Shown piece by piece: positions 1 through 8,801 of a stretch of DNA of 64,000 bases; the stretch's first letter is position 1, and each line of letters begins with the position of its first letter. Where the stretch lies: contig NZ_SSWH01000012.1 in NCBI RefSeq assembly GCF_004803505.1, positions 25,886 through 89,885 on the forward strand, read 5' to 3'. Source of the stretch: Arthrobacter echini. Lineage in GTDB: Bacteria > Actinomycetota > Actinomycetes > Actinomycetales > Micrococcaceae. The position numbers were made by a program, and so were the translations under genes. A model generated the notes under the pieces. The model saw nothing but the letters and a program-made list of their open reading frames with translations. It made no database searches and was not told where the DNA came from.

Positions 1-38
1 AGGTGGCGGACGCCATGCTCGCCCTCGGCGTGATCTGA
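1..38 (+). CDS. C-terminal end of an unidentified protein
   Basis: Only the last eleven codons (reading VADAMLALGVI) and a TGA stop at 36-38 lie inside the window. The frame is open from the left edge and the gene runs towards the SatD-like gene on the other strand, with a hairpin between them, so a real gene end is plausible. Too little remains to name a family. Confidence 0.4.
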   Translation, partial: VADAMLALGVI

Positions 39-54
39 GCCGGCCCGGTCCGTA

Positions 55-88
55 CGGCCTGCCGGCTCACGTCACGGCCGGTAGGCCG
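55..88. terminator. Hairpin between convergent gene ends
   Basis: CGGCCTGCCGG (55-65) pairs with CCGGTAGGCCG (78-88) with one mismatch over 11 bp and a 12-base loop. It lies between two converging reading frames and overlaps the stop codon of the - strand gene, which suits a bidirectional terminator. There is no T-tract. Confidence 0.45.
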
Positions 89-707
89 GGCTCGCACCCG
101 GGAGTTCGGCCGGTCCGTGCGCCAGATCGAGCAGGCGGGCCGCCGCGGGCCGCGTTGCCCATTCCTCCGTCCAGTGGGAGCGGACGACGGCGCGGCTCAC
201 GGCCTGCGCAGTGACGCCCAGCTCCTCGGCGACGTACTTCTGCTGACCCCGGGCGCCCGGGGTCAGCAGGTCCAGGACCGTCCACTCGGCGTCGGTACGC
301 GTGTGGACGATCTGCCCGAGGAGACGCAGGACGGCTTCGGCCTCCGCCGCGATCTCGCCGTCGGGACCCTCGACGGCCAGCGGAATCCGTTCCCCTGATT
401 TCCGGGCACGCTCCACGGCGCGCCGCGCGTGGACGAGCCCGTACCCCTGTGCGTCCACGATCCGCTCAGGCACCGGTGGGGTGAGTCCGCCGACGCCGAT
501 CCCCACGTGCCATCGGCGGGACCGCAGGGCACGCAGTGCGGCGTCCACCGCGGTCGTCGCGGAATCCACGACCCCCTGTACCTCGTCCCCCACCGACCGC
601 TGGAACGGGACCACGGTCGGCAGGTAGCGCAGTGCCCTGAGGAGCTCGTCGACGAGATCCCCGACCTCGCGGGAATCACGCTGGTTGATGGTCAGGACGA
701 AGTGCAT
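72..707 (-). CDS. SatD family-like protein with C-terminal helix-turn-helix
   Basis: A protein of 211 residues from the ATG at 707. The N-terminal two thirds resembles the SatD family: an initial beta-strand with a DSR motif (about residues 10-12), a VGDEVQG segment (about 43-49), an HVGIGVGG strand and a GYGLVHARRA helix. The C-terminus (about 150-200) looks like a helix-turn-helix (EELGVTAQAVSRAV) that could bind DNA. The biochemical role of SatD-like proteins is poorly defined, so no function is assigned. It is the last gene downstream of ppa on the - strand, 38 bases beyond the ppa stop, and may be cotranscribed. No strong ribosome binding site is visible, so the start is uncertain. Confidence 0.6.
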   Translation of the reverse strand: MHFVLTINQRDSREVGDLVDELLRALRYLPTVVPFQRSVGDEVQGVVDSATTAVDAALRALRSRRWHVGIGVGGLTPPVPERIVDAQGYGLVHARRAVERARKSGERIPLAVEGPDGEIAAEAEAVLRLLGQIVHTRTDAEWTVLDLLTPGARGQQKYVAEELGVTAQAVSRAVVRSHWTEEWATRPAAARLLDLAHGPAELPGASPAYRP

Positions 708-745
708 GACGCCGGCACGGAGCGCGGGAGATGTCGCGGATCCGG

Positions 746-1318
746 CTAGCGGCCCTCGGGGGCCGGTGTGTCGGTGGCGTTGTCCGCCTCGACGTCGACG
801 TCGCGGCCCTGCGGCTGGTCCTCCTCGCTGCCCTCTCCGATTTCCCTGAAGCGCCTGAGGGAGGCCTCGACCTCCGCCTCCGCCTCCTCGCGGCCCGCCC
901 AGTCGGCAGCCTCGACCCACTTGCCCGGCTCGAGATCCTTGTACCTCTCGAAGAAGTGCTTGATCTCCTCGAGCAGGAAATCGGGGACGTCCGAGAGTTC
1001 CTGGATGTGGGCGAAACGGGGATCGACCGGAACGCAGAGCACCTTCGCGTCCCCGCCGCCGTCGTCGGTCATGTTGAACACACCGATAGGGCGGGACTCC
1101 ACGAGGACCCCCGGGACCAGGTCGAAGTCCTGCAGCATCACGAGAGCGTCCAGCGGATCGCCGTCCTCTCCGAGGGTGTTCTCGAAGTAGCCGTAGTGCG
1201 TGGGGTACTGCATGGAGGTGAACAGGACGCGGTCGAGGCGCAACCGGTGTGTCTCATGGTCTATCTCGTACTTCACGCGTGAACCCTTGGGGATCTCGAT
1301 GGTCACGTCGAGCTTCAT
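746..1318 (-). CDS. ppa: Inorganic pyrophosphatase
   Basis: Soluble family I pyrophosphatase of 190 residues. It hydrolyses pyrophosphate to two phosphates in the cytoplasm, pulling biosynthetic polymerisation reactions forward. The class signature DGDPLDA is at residues 52-58, and the substrate-lysine region [12 protein letters not shown] is at about 8-19. The catalytic core ends near residue 165 and is followed by an acidic, probably disordered tail (EEDQ...PAPEGR) longer than in many relatives. The ATG at 1318 has a nearby CAGGAGTTGCC ribosome binding site on the - strand. It is divergent from dacB, an arrangement common in Arthrobacter-like genomes. Confidence 0.95.
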   Translation of the reverse strand: MKLDVTIEIPKGSRVKYEIDHETHRLRLDRVLFTSMQYPTHYGYFENTLGEDGDPLDALVMLQDFDLVPGVLVESRPIGVFNMTDDGGGDAKVLCVPVDPRFAHIQELSDVPDFLLEEIKHFFERYKDLEPGKWVEAADWAGREEAEAEVEASLRRFREIGEGSEEDQPQGRDVDVEADNATDTPAPEGR

Positions 1319-1366
1319 GGCAACTCCTGGGGATCGGTCGGTGCCGGGCGGCGGCAGCGCCGAGCC

Positions 1367-1394
1367 GGTCTAGTGTGTAGTCGTCAGCTCCCAA
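1367..1394 (-). promoter_or_regulatory. Possible ppa promoter
   Basis: On the - strand, TTGGGA (1389-1394) and TAGACC (1367-1372) are separated by 16 bases and would start transcription about 45-50 bases before ppa. The match to a sigma-A promoter is partial and rests only on position and spacing. Confidence 0.3.
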
Positions 1395-1506
1395 CATATC
1401 CGTCGGCCGCCGGTACCGGGGTATCCGGCCGACAGCCGTGTTGGGTCATTCCGGACACGTTCGACGACGTCGGGCGCCGACCGGCGACACCTCGCGAAAG
1501 GACACC

Positions 1507-2952
1507 ATGACGCGCCCGCTCGCCCTGCTGGCCGGGCTCCTGCTGCTCCTGGTCGGGTCGATCGTGGTGCCGGCCGTCGTGGATCCTGCCCCGTCCGGGC
1601 CGCCACCGGTCGTACCGGCCCAGCAGCTCGTGCCGGCGACGGTTCCCGTGCCCGACGTCGTGACGCCGCTGTCCGCGTCGGCGCCGGGCCCCGATCCGGC
1701 CACGCTCGCCATGCAGCTCGGGACCGCACTCCGGCTCGAGGGCCCCGGGGACTTCGCCGGGACGGTCGTCGATCCCAGCGACGGCAGCGTGCTCTTCTCC
1801 CGGGACGCCGGGCGCCTGCAGGCACCGGCCTCGAACATCAAGGTGTTCACCGCCGCCGCGGCCCTGACGTACGCCGAGCCCGGAGACCGGCTGACGACGT
1901 CGGTCCTGCTCTCCGGCGCCCGGCCCGGCGTCCTCTACCTGCACGGCGGTGGTGACGTCCTCCTCGGGGCCGGGGACTCGGCGCCGGACGCCGTCGTCGG
2001 GCGGGCCGGACTCGGCACACTCGCCCGGGAGGCGGCCGAGGCGCTCGCTCCCGGTTCCGGCCCGTACGAGGTGCGTCTCGACGACAGCCTCTTCGTCGGC
2101 CCGGCCCTGAACCCCACCTGGGCCCAGGGGGACATCGATGCCGGGCAGATCGCGCCGGTGCATGCCCTCGCCGTCGACCCCGCCGGGCCGGGGCAGGGGT
2201 GGGCCGGAGGGCCGCACTCGCAGGACGCAGCCCTCGACGCCGCCGGGACGTTCGTGGCCGCGCTCACCGCGGCGGCTGCCGAGCGCGGCATCACGATCGA
2301 TACAGGCAGCACAGGCAGCACGAGCAACACCGGCGTGCAGCGGGAGAGCGCACCCCGGGACGCCGCACTCCTCGCCGCCGTGGAGTCGGCACCGCTCCAG
2401 GATCAGGTACGCCACATGCTCGAGGCCTCCGACAACTACCTCGCCGAGGCGCTGGCCCGCATCGCGGCCCTCGGCAGTGGCCGGCCGGCGTCCTTCGACG
2501 GGGCCACACAGGCCCTGACCGCTGTCGCGGCATCTCTCGGTGTGCCGGTCGAGGGACTGCTGATCGGTGACGCGGCGGGCCTGTCCGTGGAGAACGCCGT
2601 GTCCCCGGAGCAGCTGGCGGCACTGATCCGCGGCATCACCACGAGCGCCGACCCTTCCCTGGCAGCGGTCGCCCGATCGCTGCCGATCGCAGGCGCCACG
2701 GGAACCCTGACCGAGCGGTTCAGCGCATCCGAGAGTGCCTCCGGCTCTGCCTCCGCCGCGGGTGCCGGCGTGGTGCGCGCCAAGACCGGGACGCTGAACG
2801 CGGTCACGGCCCTGTCGGGCTACACGGTCACCGTCGACGGCCGCCTGCTCGTGTTCTCCTTCCTCGCCGCGGGACTCGACGGCAACACGGCCGAGGCCCG
2901 GTCCGCGGCCGACGGCGCTGCGGCGGTTCTGTCCACGTGCGGCTGCCGCTGA
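1507..2952 (+). CDS. dacB: D-alanyl-D-alanine carboxypeptidase/endopeptidase, PBP4 type (peptidase S13)
   Basis: Secreted penicillin-binding protein of 481 residues that trims or opens D-Ala peptide bonds in peptidoglycan outside the membrane. An N-terminal hydrophobic segment (about 7-24) is a signal peptide or anchor, followed by a Pro-rich linker. The three S13 active-site motifs are present: SNIK with nucleophile S109 and K112, SDN at about 308-310, and KTG at about 426-428. The large insert between motifs one and two is typical of PBP4. A short low-complexity stretch rich in TGS lies near residues 262-275. The ATG at 1507 was chosen because AAAGGA lies seven bases upstream; an in-frame upstream extension lacks this. 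Confidence 0.92.
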   Translation: MTRPLALLAGLLLLLVGSIVVPAVVDPAPSGPPPVVPAQQLVPATVPVPDVVTPLSASAPGPDPATLAMQLGTALRLEGPGDFAGTVVDPSDGSVLFSRDAGRLQAPASNIKVFTAAAALTYAEPGDRLTTSVLLSGARPGVLYLHGGGDVLLGAGDSAPDAVVGRAGLGTLAREAAEALAPGSGPYEVRLDDSLFVGPALNPTWAQGDIDAGQIAPVHALAVDPAGPGQGWAGGPHSQDAALDAAGTFVAALTAAAAERGITIDTGSTGSTSNTGVQRESAPRDAALLAAVESAPLQDQVRHMLEASDNYLAEALARIAALGSGRPASFDGATQALTAVAASLGVPVEGLLIGDAAGLSVENAVSPEQLAALIRGITTSADPSLAAVARSLPIAGATGTLTERFSASESASGSASAAGAGVVRAKTGTLNAVTALSGYTVTVDGRLLVFSFLAAGLDGNTAEARSAADGAAAVLSTCGCR

Positions 2953-2972
2953 GCACCCCGGTTGCTGCATCT

Positions 2973-3000
2973 GGTTCCGGACACGCGGTTCCGGACACGC
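2973..3000. repeat. Two perfect 14-bp direct repeats before the metallopeptidase gene
   Basis: GGTTCCGGACACGC occurs twice head to tail (2973-2986 and 2987-3000). Its core TTCCGGACACG occurs again at 1449-1459, just upstream of dacB. It could be a binding site for a shared regulator or a chance duplication. Confidence 0.6.
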
Positions 3001-3070
3001 AGTGGCACCTCCCGCCCCGTTTCGCGCTCTCCCGCGTGGACCTGTCCGCGGGATGTGATCGAATAGGCGC

Positions 3071-4201
3071 ATGTCCAGCAACGAGACCGCAGTACCCCGC
3101 CCGCAGCTGGTGAACTGGGACATGGCTGCCTCCACCGCGGCGTCCCTGACGCCCGCCGGACCGACCATGGAACCGGCCGAGATCGCCCGGTCCGTGCAGA
3201 ACATCCGCCGGCTCGCGGACGAATCGGTGGCCCACGTCCATGCCATCTCACGACTCGATGCGGCGCGCGACCTCCGCGACTCCGAAGTCCTCGTCATCGA
3301 CCGCGCGTCATGGTCCCGGGCCAACGCGCAGAGCTTCCGCACCCTGCTGGAGCCTGCCCTGGACCAGCTCGCGGCAACGCGTCCGGACGTGATGCGATCG
3401 GCGTCGCTCGCGCTGGGCGGCACCCTCACCGGAGCCCAGCTCGGCACCGTCCTCGCCTTCCTCTCAAGCAAGGTGCTGGGGCAGTACGATCCGTTCGTGG
3501 CATCGCGTCACGCTCAGGGTGGCCGGCTCATGCTCGTGGCGCCGAACATCATCTCGGTGGAGCGTGAGCTCAACGTGGACCCCTCGGACTTCCGTCTCTG
3601 GGTGTGCCTCCACGAACAGACGCACCGGGTGCAGTTCGCAGCCGCGCCGTGGCTCAGGGACCACATGAGAACCCATATCGGTGAACTGACCTCGGGTCTG
3701 ATGGACAAGGCCGATTCCCTCTCGGAGCGGCTCGGCACCGCAGTGCGGAATCTGACCACCGCACAACGGCCGGACCGGACGGCGGTAGCCGGGCCGGGAC
3801 CCCGGGACACCGGACTGCTGTCCATCCTGCAGGGTCCCGAGGACAGGGCCAGGCTCTCGCACCTCACCGCCGTCATGAGCCTGCTCGAGGGACACGCGAA
3901 CGTGGTGATGGACGGCGTGGACGGGAGGATCGTCCCCTCGGTCAAGACCATCCGACGGCGCTTCAACGCCCGCGGCACGTCCCGCGGGCCCCTCGAGAAG
4001 CTCATCCGCCAGCTCATGGGCCTGGACGCCAAGATGCGCCAGTACAGCGACGGTTCCCGCTTCGTGCGCCGCGTGGTCAGCCAGACAGGGATGGACGGCT
4101 TCAACGCGGTGTGGGAGGCGGAGGCCAACCTGCCCACCGAGCAGGAGATCCACGCTCCCGACGAATGGATCGACAGGATGAGCCTGCGGCGTGATGGCTA
4201 G
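3071..4201 (+). CDS. Zinc-dependent metallopeptidase, DUF2342 family
   Basis: Protein of 376 residues matching the actinobacterial family formerly called DUF2342, sometimes mislabelled as F420-biosynthesis associated. The HEXXH zinc motif HEQTH is at residues 181-185, followed by the family-typical segment RVQFAAAPWLRDH. No signal peptide is evident, so a cytoplasmic location is likely. Natural substrates are not known to me. It sits directly upstream of tilS and overlaps its start, the usual actinobacterial order (dacB, this gene, tilS, hpt, ftsH), suggesting cotranscription. The ATG at 3071 gives the full family length. Confidence 0.88.
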   Translation: MSSNETAVPRPQLVNWDMAASTAASLTPAGPTMEPAEIARSVQNIRRLADESVAHVHAISRLDAARDLRDSEVLVIDRASWSRANAQSFRTLLEPALDQLAATRPDVMRSASLALGGTLTGAQLGTVLAFLSSKVLGQYDPFVASRHAQGGRLMLVAPNIISVERELNVDPSDFRLWVCLHEQTHRVQFAAAPWLRDHMRTHIGELTSGLMDKADSLSERLGTAVRNLTTAQRPDRTAVAGPGPRDTGLLSILQGPEDRARLSHLTAVMSLLEGHANVVMDGVDGRIVPSVKTIRRRFNARGTSRGPLEKLIRQLMGLDAKMRQYSDGSRFVRRVVSQTGMDGFNAVWEAEANLPTEQEIHAPDEWIDRMSLRRDG

Positions 4202-5282
4202 GCGCCCGCGACTGCTGCCGGTGGTCGGCACCGCGCGCAATCTGCTCACCAGGAGCCTCGAGGGGATCCTGGCGCAGACGCCTGTGACCGACGCGGACCT
4301 CCCCCTCCTCCTCGTCGCCTGCAGCGGCGGCCCCGACTCCCTCGCCCTCGCAGCCGTCGCAGCGCACCTCGCGCGCACGGGGAGGGCCAGGGTCGGCGCG
4401 GTCGTCGTCGACCACGGACTCCACCCCGACAGTTCGGCGATCGCCCACCGAGCTGCGGCGACCGTGCGCGCCCTGGGTCTTGACCCGGTGCAGGTCCACA
4501 GCGTCACCGTGGACCACGACGGCGGTCCGGAGGCGGCCGCCCGCGGTGCCCGGTACGCGGCGCTGGACTCCGCTGCGGCGGCACTGGGTGCATCCGCCGT
4601 CCTCCTCGGGCACACGCTCGACGATCAGGCGGAGCAGGTGCTGCTCGGTCTTGCCCGTGGGTCCGGTACGCGGTCGCTGGCGGGCATGCCCGCACGGCGT
4701 GGTTCGTACCTGCGTCCGTTCCTGGACCTGCGGCGTACCGACACCGAAGCCATCTGTGGCTTCTACGCCCTCGAGCCCTGGCGCGATCCCGCCAATGCCG
4801 ACCCCGCCTTCGCGCGGGCCCGCGTGCGCGGCGAGGTCCTGCCGTTCCTCGAGGACCGGCTCGGGCCGGGCATAGCCCAGGCCCTGGCACGGTCCGCGCG
4901 GATCCTCGGGCAGGACGCCGATCTCCTCGCCGAGCTCGGCCTCGAGGCGTACACCGCGCTGCGGATCGAGGGCGACGACGGCGAGGTGCTCCTCCCCGAG
5001 GACGGGCTGCGCGCCCTGCCGGCCGCGCTGCGCCAGCGGGTCCTCGCCCGGGCGGCACTCGAGCTCGGGGCGGTCCAGCCGAGTTTCGAACGCCTGCGCG
5101 CCGCGGAGTCGCTGCTGCAGCGGAAAGGCTCCGCCGGGCCGGTGCAGCTCGGCGGCAAGGTGAGTGTCCGCCGGCAGGTGCGGGGCCGCTCGGTTCTCCG
5201 GGGAGAACCAAGCTATGGCAATCTTGTTCTCGGCAGCAATGGTGACGGCGTGAGGACATCGCGCCGTCCGACCCAGGAGTAA
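4191..5282 (+). CDS. tilS: tRNA(Ile)-lysidine synthase
   Basis: N-type ATP pyrophosphatase of 363 residues that converts C34 of the CAU-anticodon tRNA-Ile into lysidine, allowing it to read AUA. The PP-loop SGGPDS is at about residues 45-50, and the GHTLDDQAEQ motif typical of the family follows. It is of the shorter actinobacterial form, with a reduced C-terminal region. The start is either the GTG at 4191 or the adjacent ATG at 4194. Both overlap the last codons of the metallopeptidase gene, implying translational coupling. hpt begins four bases after the stop. Confidence 0.93.
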   Translation: MMARRPRLLPVVGTARNLLTRSLEGILAQTPVTDADLPLLLVACSGGPDSLALAAVAAHLARTGRARVGAVVVDHGLHPDSSAIAHRAAATVRALGLDPVQVHSVTVDHDGGPEAAARGARYAALDSAAAALGASAVLLGHTLDDQAEQVLLGLARGSGTRSLAGMPARRGSYLRPFLDLRRTDTEAICGFYALEPWRDPANADPAFARARVRGEVLPFLEDRLGPGIAQALARSARILGQDADLLAELGLEAYTALRIEGDDGEVLLPEDGLRALPAALRQRVLARAALELGAVQPSFERLRAAESLLQRKGSAGPVQLGGKVSVRRQVRGRSVLRGEPSYGNLVLGSNGDGVRTSRRPTQE

Positions 5283-5285
5283 TCG

Positions 5286-5837
5286 GTGGATTCCAACGAC
5301 GTCCGGTCAGATCTCAAGCACGTCCTCTACACCAGGGAAGAGATCCAGCAGCGCGTCACCGAGCTCGCGCAGGAGATCGACGCCGACTACCAGGGTCGCG
5401 ACATCCTCCTCGTGGGTGTCCTCAAGGGTGCCGTCATGGTCATGGCCGATCTCGCCCGAGCATTGCACTCGCATGTCACCATGGACTGGATGGCGGTCTC
5501 GTCCTACGGATCCGGAACGCAGTCCTCCGGCGTGGTCAGGATCCTCAAGGACCTGGAGACCGATCTGCTGGGCAAGCACGTCCTGATCGTCGAGGACATC
5601 ATCGACTCGGGGCTGACGCTGTCCTGGCTCAAGGCGAACCTGCTCTCGCGCGGACCCGCCTCCGTGGAGATCTGCACGCTGCTGCGCAAGCCCCACGCTG
5701 CCAAGGTGGAGATCGACGTCAGGTACGTGGGCTTCGAGATCCCCAGCGAGTTCGTCGTCGGCTACGGGCTCGACTTCGCGGAGAAGTACCGCAACCTCGA
5801 TTTCATCGGCACCCTGGCGCCCCACATCTACGAATAG
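5286..5837 (+). CDS. hpt: Hypoxanthine phosphoribosyltransferase
   Basis: Purine salvage enzyme of 183 residues converting hypoxanthine or guanine plus PRPP to IMP or GMP. The PRPP-binding loop VEDIIDSGLT is at residues 102-111, with the acidic pair E103-D104, and the N-terminal LLVGVLKGA strand-loop is also present. The GTG start at 5286 is preceded by AGGAG at a normal distance. It is tightly linked to tilS, and the tilS-hpt-ftsH order is widely conserved in Gram-positive bacteria. Confidence 0.95.
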   Translation: MDSNDVRSDLKHVLYTREEIQQRVTELAQEIDADYQGRDILLVGVLKGAVMVMADLARALHSHVTMDWMAVSSYGSGTQSSGVVRILKDLETDLLGKHVLIVEDIIDSGLTLSWLKANLLSRGPASVEICTLLRKPHAAKVEIDVRYVGFEIPSEFVVGYGLDFAEKYRNLDFIGTLAPHIYE

Positions 5838-6013
5838 GGCTTTCCCCGCTGCGATGCAGTACGCCCAGAGGGAACTATCGGCACCGGCTGCGCGTGATGC
5901 AGCACGGACGGTGTATATCTTGTGAAGTCCGGCGGGCGTCGCGGAATTGTAGCGCGCGCACAGATTTCTGACACGTATCAGCAGGAGGGACAGGGCTCGC
6001 TGCCCTGAGGCGA

Positions 6014-8071
6014 ATGAAATTCAAGAACATCTTCAAGGGGCCGGTCGTCTGGATCGTCCTCGCGGTCGTGGCTCTCCTGCTGGTCCTGCCGAGTCTCTTC
6101 GGGGCGGGTAACTCCCGCGTGGACACCAATGTGGGTCTGCAGCTCCTCGAAGATGGCCAGGTGGCACAGGCCAAGATCTACGACGGCGAACAGCGCGTGG
6201 ACCTCACCCTGCGCGAGGACTACGAGGATCAGGGCACCAGCGTCCAGTTCTTCTACAGCATCGCCCGCGCCGAGGACGTCGTGGATGCCATCAACGCCTC
6301 CGGAGCCGATAGTTTCACCGATCAGCCGGCCGAGAGCAACTGGTTCCTCAGCCTGGCCGGCCTGATCTTCCCCATCCTGATTCTCGGCGTCATCTTCTGG
6401 TTCCTGCTCAGCCGCATGCAGGGCGGTGGGTCCAAGGTCATGCAGTTCGGCAAGTCCAAGGCGAAACTGATCTCCAAGGACATGCCTCAGGTGACCTTCG
6501 AGGACGTGGCCGGCTCCGACGAGGCGGTCGAGGAGCTCCTCGAGATCAAGGAGTTCCTCCAGGAGCCGGCGAAGTTCCAGGCACTGGGCGCCAAGATCCC
6601 CAAGGGTGTGCTCCTCTACGGCCCTCCCGGTACCGGCAAGACGCTCCTGGCCCGGGCCGTGGCCGGCGAGGCCGGCGTTCCGTTCTACTCCATCTCCGGT
6701 TCGGACTTCGTGGAGATGTTCGTCGGCGTGGGTGCATCCCGCGTGCGGGATCTGTTCGAGCAGGCCAAGAACAATTCTCCGGCCATCATCTTCGTGGACG
6801 AGATCGACGCCGTCGGTCGTCACCGTGGAGCCGGTGTGGGCGGCGGGAACGACGAGCGCGAGCAGACCCTGAACCAGCTCCTGGTGGAGATGGACGGCTT
6901 CGATGCCACCACCAACGTGATCCTCATCGCGGCGACCAACCGCCCCGACGTCCTGGATCCGGCGCTGCTGCGCCCGGGCCGCTTCGATCGTCAGATCGGG
7001 GTCGAGGCTCCCGACATGAAGGGACGTGCCCAGATCCTCGCCGTCCACTCCAAGGGCAAGCCGATGGCTCCGGGCGTGGACCTGAAGGCCGTGGCGAAGA
7101 AGACGCCGGGCTTCACGGGCGCCGACCTGGCGAACGTCCTGAACGAGGGTGCTCTGCTCACGGCGCGCTCCAATGCGCAGCTCATCGACGATCGTGCGCT
7201 CGACGAGGCCATCGACCGCGTGATCGCGGGCCCGCAGAAGCGGAGCCGCGTCATGAAGGAGCTCGAACGGAAGATCACGGCATACCACGAGGGCGGGCAC
7301 GCGCTGGTGGCCGCCGCGCTGCGGAACACGGATCCGGTGACCAAGATCACCATCCTGCCGCGCGGGCGCGCACTGGGCTACACGATGGTCATGCCGAACG
7401 ACGACAAGTACTCGGTGAGCAGGAACGAACTCCTCGATCAGCTCGCCTACGCCATGGGCGGCAGGGTCGCCGAGGAGATCGTGTTCCACGATCCCTCCAC
7501 GGGCGCCTCGAACGACATCGAGAAAGCCACGGGCACCGCGCGGAAGATGGTCACGCAGTACGGCATGAGCGAGCGTATCGGCGCCGTCAAACTGGGCCAG
7601 GGGTCCTCGGAGCCCTTCCTCGGCCGCGACATGGGCAACGACCGCGACTACTCCGACCAGATCGCCCTCGTGGTCGACGAGGAGGTACGGCGCCTGATCG
7701 ACAACGCCCACGACGAGGCCTACCAGATCCTCACCGAGAACCGCGATGTCCTGGACCGTCTCGCGCTCGAGCTGCTCGAGCGGGAGACCCTCAACCAGGC
7801 GGAGATCGCCGAGGTCTTCTCCGACGTGCGCAAGCGGAGTCTGCGCGAGGTGTGGCTGTCCAAGGGATCCCGCCCCGTGCACTCGCTCCCGCCGGTCACC
7901 ACCCGCAAGGAACGCGCCGAGGCGCTCGAGAGCGGTCAGCCCGCCCCGAACACCGTGGCTCCGCAGGACCAGATCGCCGCGGCCCACATCCCCGGGGACT
8001 TCGATGTGCATGGCTCGGACCTGCCCTCGGACGAGTCCCCGGGCAGCGACCCGGGGGGCCAGGAGAGCTAG
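6014..8071 (+). CDS. ftsH: ATP-dependent zinc metalloprotease FtsH
   Basis: Membrane-anchored AAA+ protease of 685 residues that degrades misassembled membrane proteins and regulatory substrates. Two membrane segments (about 10-28 and 112-134) flank a small external domain. Walker A GPPGTGKT starts near residue 203, Walker B IIFVDEID near 258, and the zinc site HEGGH is at 425-429 (Gly in place of the Ala seen in E. coli, common in actinobacteria). The C-terminal tail (about 625-685) is Pro/Ser/Asp-rich and probably disordered. A 176-base spacer separates it from hpt and may hold its own promoter, but no convincing -35/-10 pair was found there. Confidence 0.96.
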   Translation: MKFKNIFKGPVVWIVLAVVALLLVLPSLFGAGNSRVDTNVGLQLLEDGQVAQAKIYDGEQRVDLTLREDYEDQGTSVQFFYSIARAEDVVDAINASGADSFTDQPAESNWFLSLAGLIFPILILGVIFWFLLSRMQGGGSKVMQFGKSKAKLISKDMPQVTFEDVAGSDEAVEELLEIKEFLQEPAKFQALGAKIPKGVLLYGPPGTGKTLLARAVAGEAGVPFYSISGSDFVEMFVGVGASRVRDLFEQAKNNSPAIIFVDEIDAVGRHRGAGVGGGNDEREQTLNQLLVEMDGFDATTNVILIAATNRPDVLDPALLRPGRFDRQIGVEAPDMKGRAQILAVHSKGKPMAPGVDLKAVAKKTPGFTGADLANVLNEGALLTARSNAQLIDDRALDEAIDRVIAGPQKRSRVMKELERKITAYHEGGHALVAAALRNTDPVTKITILPRGRALGYTMVMPNDDKYSVSRNELLDQLAYAMGGRVAEEIVFHDPSTGASNDIEKATGTARKMVTQYGMSERIGAVKLGQGSSEPFLGRDMGNDRDYSDQIALVVDEEVRRLIDNAHDEAYQILTENRDVLDRLALELLERETLNQAEIAEVFSDVRKRSLREVWLSKGSRPVHSLPPVTTRKERAEALESGQPAPNTVAPQDQIAAAHIPGDFDVHGSDLPSDESPGSDPGGQES

Positions 8072-8089
8072 CCAGGACTAGGTGATCGG

Positions 8090-8106
8090 CAGTACAGCGG
8101 GTACTG
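8090..8106. promoter_or_regulatory. Palindrome upstream of folE
   Basis: CAGTAC (8090-8095), five bases, then GTACTG (8101-8106) form a perfect 6-bp inverted repeat in the ftsH-folE spacer, about 70 bases before the chosen folE start. This is a candidate operator or the base of a weak hairpin; no specific regulator is implied. Confidence 0.35.
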
Positions 8107-8173
8107 TGCCGTGTCCGATGAAGGCTCCGATCAACAGTCCGCGGAACGTTCCGACGAAAGGGGGAGAAGGCTC

Positions 8174-8791
8174 GTGACAGACTTCGACGACGACGAGATG
8201 GACGCGGCTCTGGCCGCCGCCGGTCAGCCGGTCGACCAGGAGCGCATCCGCCGGGCGGTCAGGGAGATCCTCGTGGCCATCGGGGAGGATCCGGACCGCG
8301 ACGGTCTGCTCGAGACGCCCACACGGGTGGCCAGGGCCTACGCCGAGATCTTCGCAGGACTCCATCAGGACGCCGGCGAGGTGCTGTCCACCTCGTTCGA
8401 CCTGAATCACCAGGAACTCGTGCTGGTCAAGGACATCCCGTTCTACTCGACCTGCGAGCACCACCTCGTGCCCTTCCACGGCACGGCGCACCTCGGCTAC
8501 ATCCCCTCGGAGGAGGGCCGCGTCACCGGTCTGAGCAAGCTCGCCCGGCTCGTGGAGGTGTTCGCCCGCCGCCCGCAGGTCCAGGAACGGCTGACGACGC
8601 AGATCGTCGATGCGATGATGGAACACCTCACTCCCAAGGGCGCGATCGTCGTCGTCGAGTGCGAACATCTGTGCATGTCCATGCGCGGGGTCCGCAAACC
8701 CGGCGCGAAGACGGTCACCTCCGCGGTACGGGGCCAGATCCGCGACACGGCGACGCGCGCCGAGGCCATGAGCCTCATACTCGGAAGATAG
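8174..8791 (+). CDS. folE: GTP cyclohydrolase I
   Basis: First enzyme of tetrahydrofolate synthesis, converting GTP to dihydroneopterin triphosphate. The zinc and active-site residues appear as CEHH at about residues 94-97 and CEHLC at about 163-167. The GTG at 8174 was preferred to the GTG at 8111 because a very strong GGGGAGAAGG ribosome binding site lies just before it; this gives 205 residues, normal for the family. It starts the folE-folP-folB-folK cluster, which is read as one unit with overlapping or near-contiguous genes. Confidence 0.95.
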   Translation: MTDFDDDEMDAALAAAGQPVDQERIRRAVREILVAIGEDPDRDGLLETPTRVARAYAEIFAGLHQDAGEVLSTSFDLNHQELVLVKDIPFYSTCEHHLVPFHGTAHLGYIPSEEGRVTGLSKLARLVEVFARRPQVQERLTTQIVDAMMEHLTPKGAIVVVECEHLCMSMRGVRKPGAKTVTSAVRGQIRDTATRAEAMSLILGR

Positions 8792-8801
8792 GACTCACAG
8801 C

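Noticed and set aside
5978..8011. Long frame antisense to ftsH
   Set aside because: ftsH is unmistakable on the + strand; the antisense translation has low-complexity Gly/Val/Leu composition and no family pattern.
8111..8173. Earlier GTG start for folE
   Set aside because: There is no ribosome binding site before it, whereas the GTG at 8174 has GGGGAGAAGG at the right distance.
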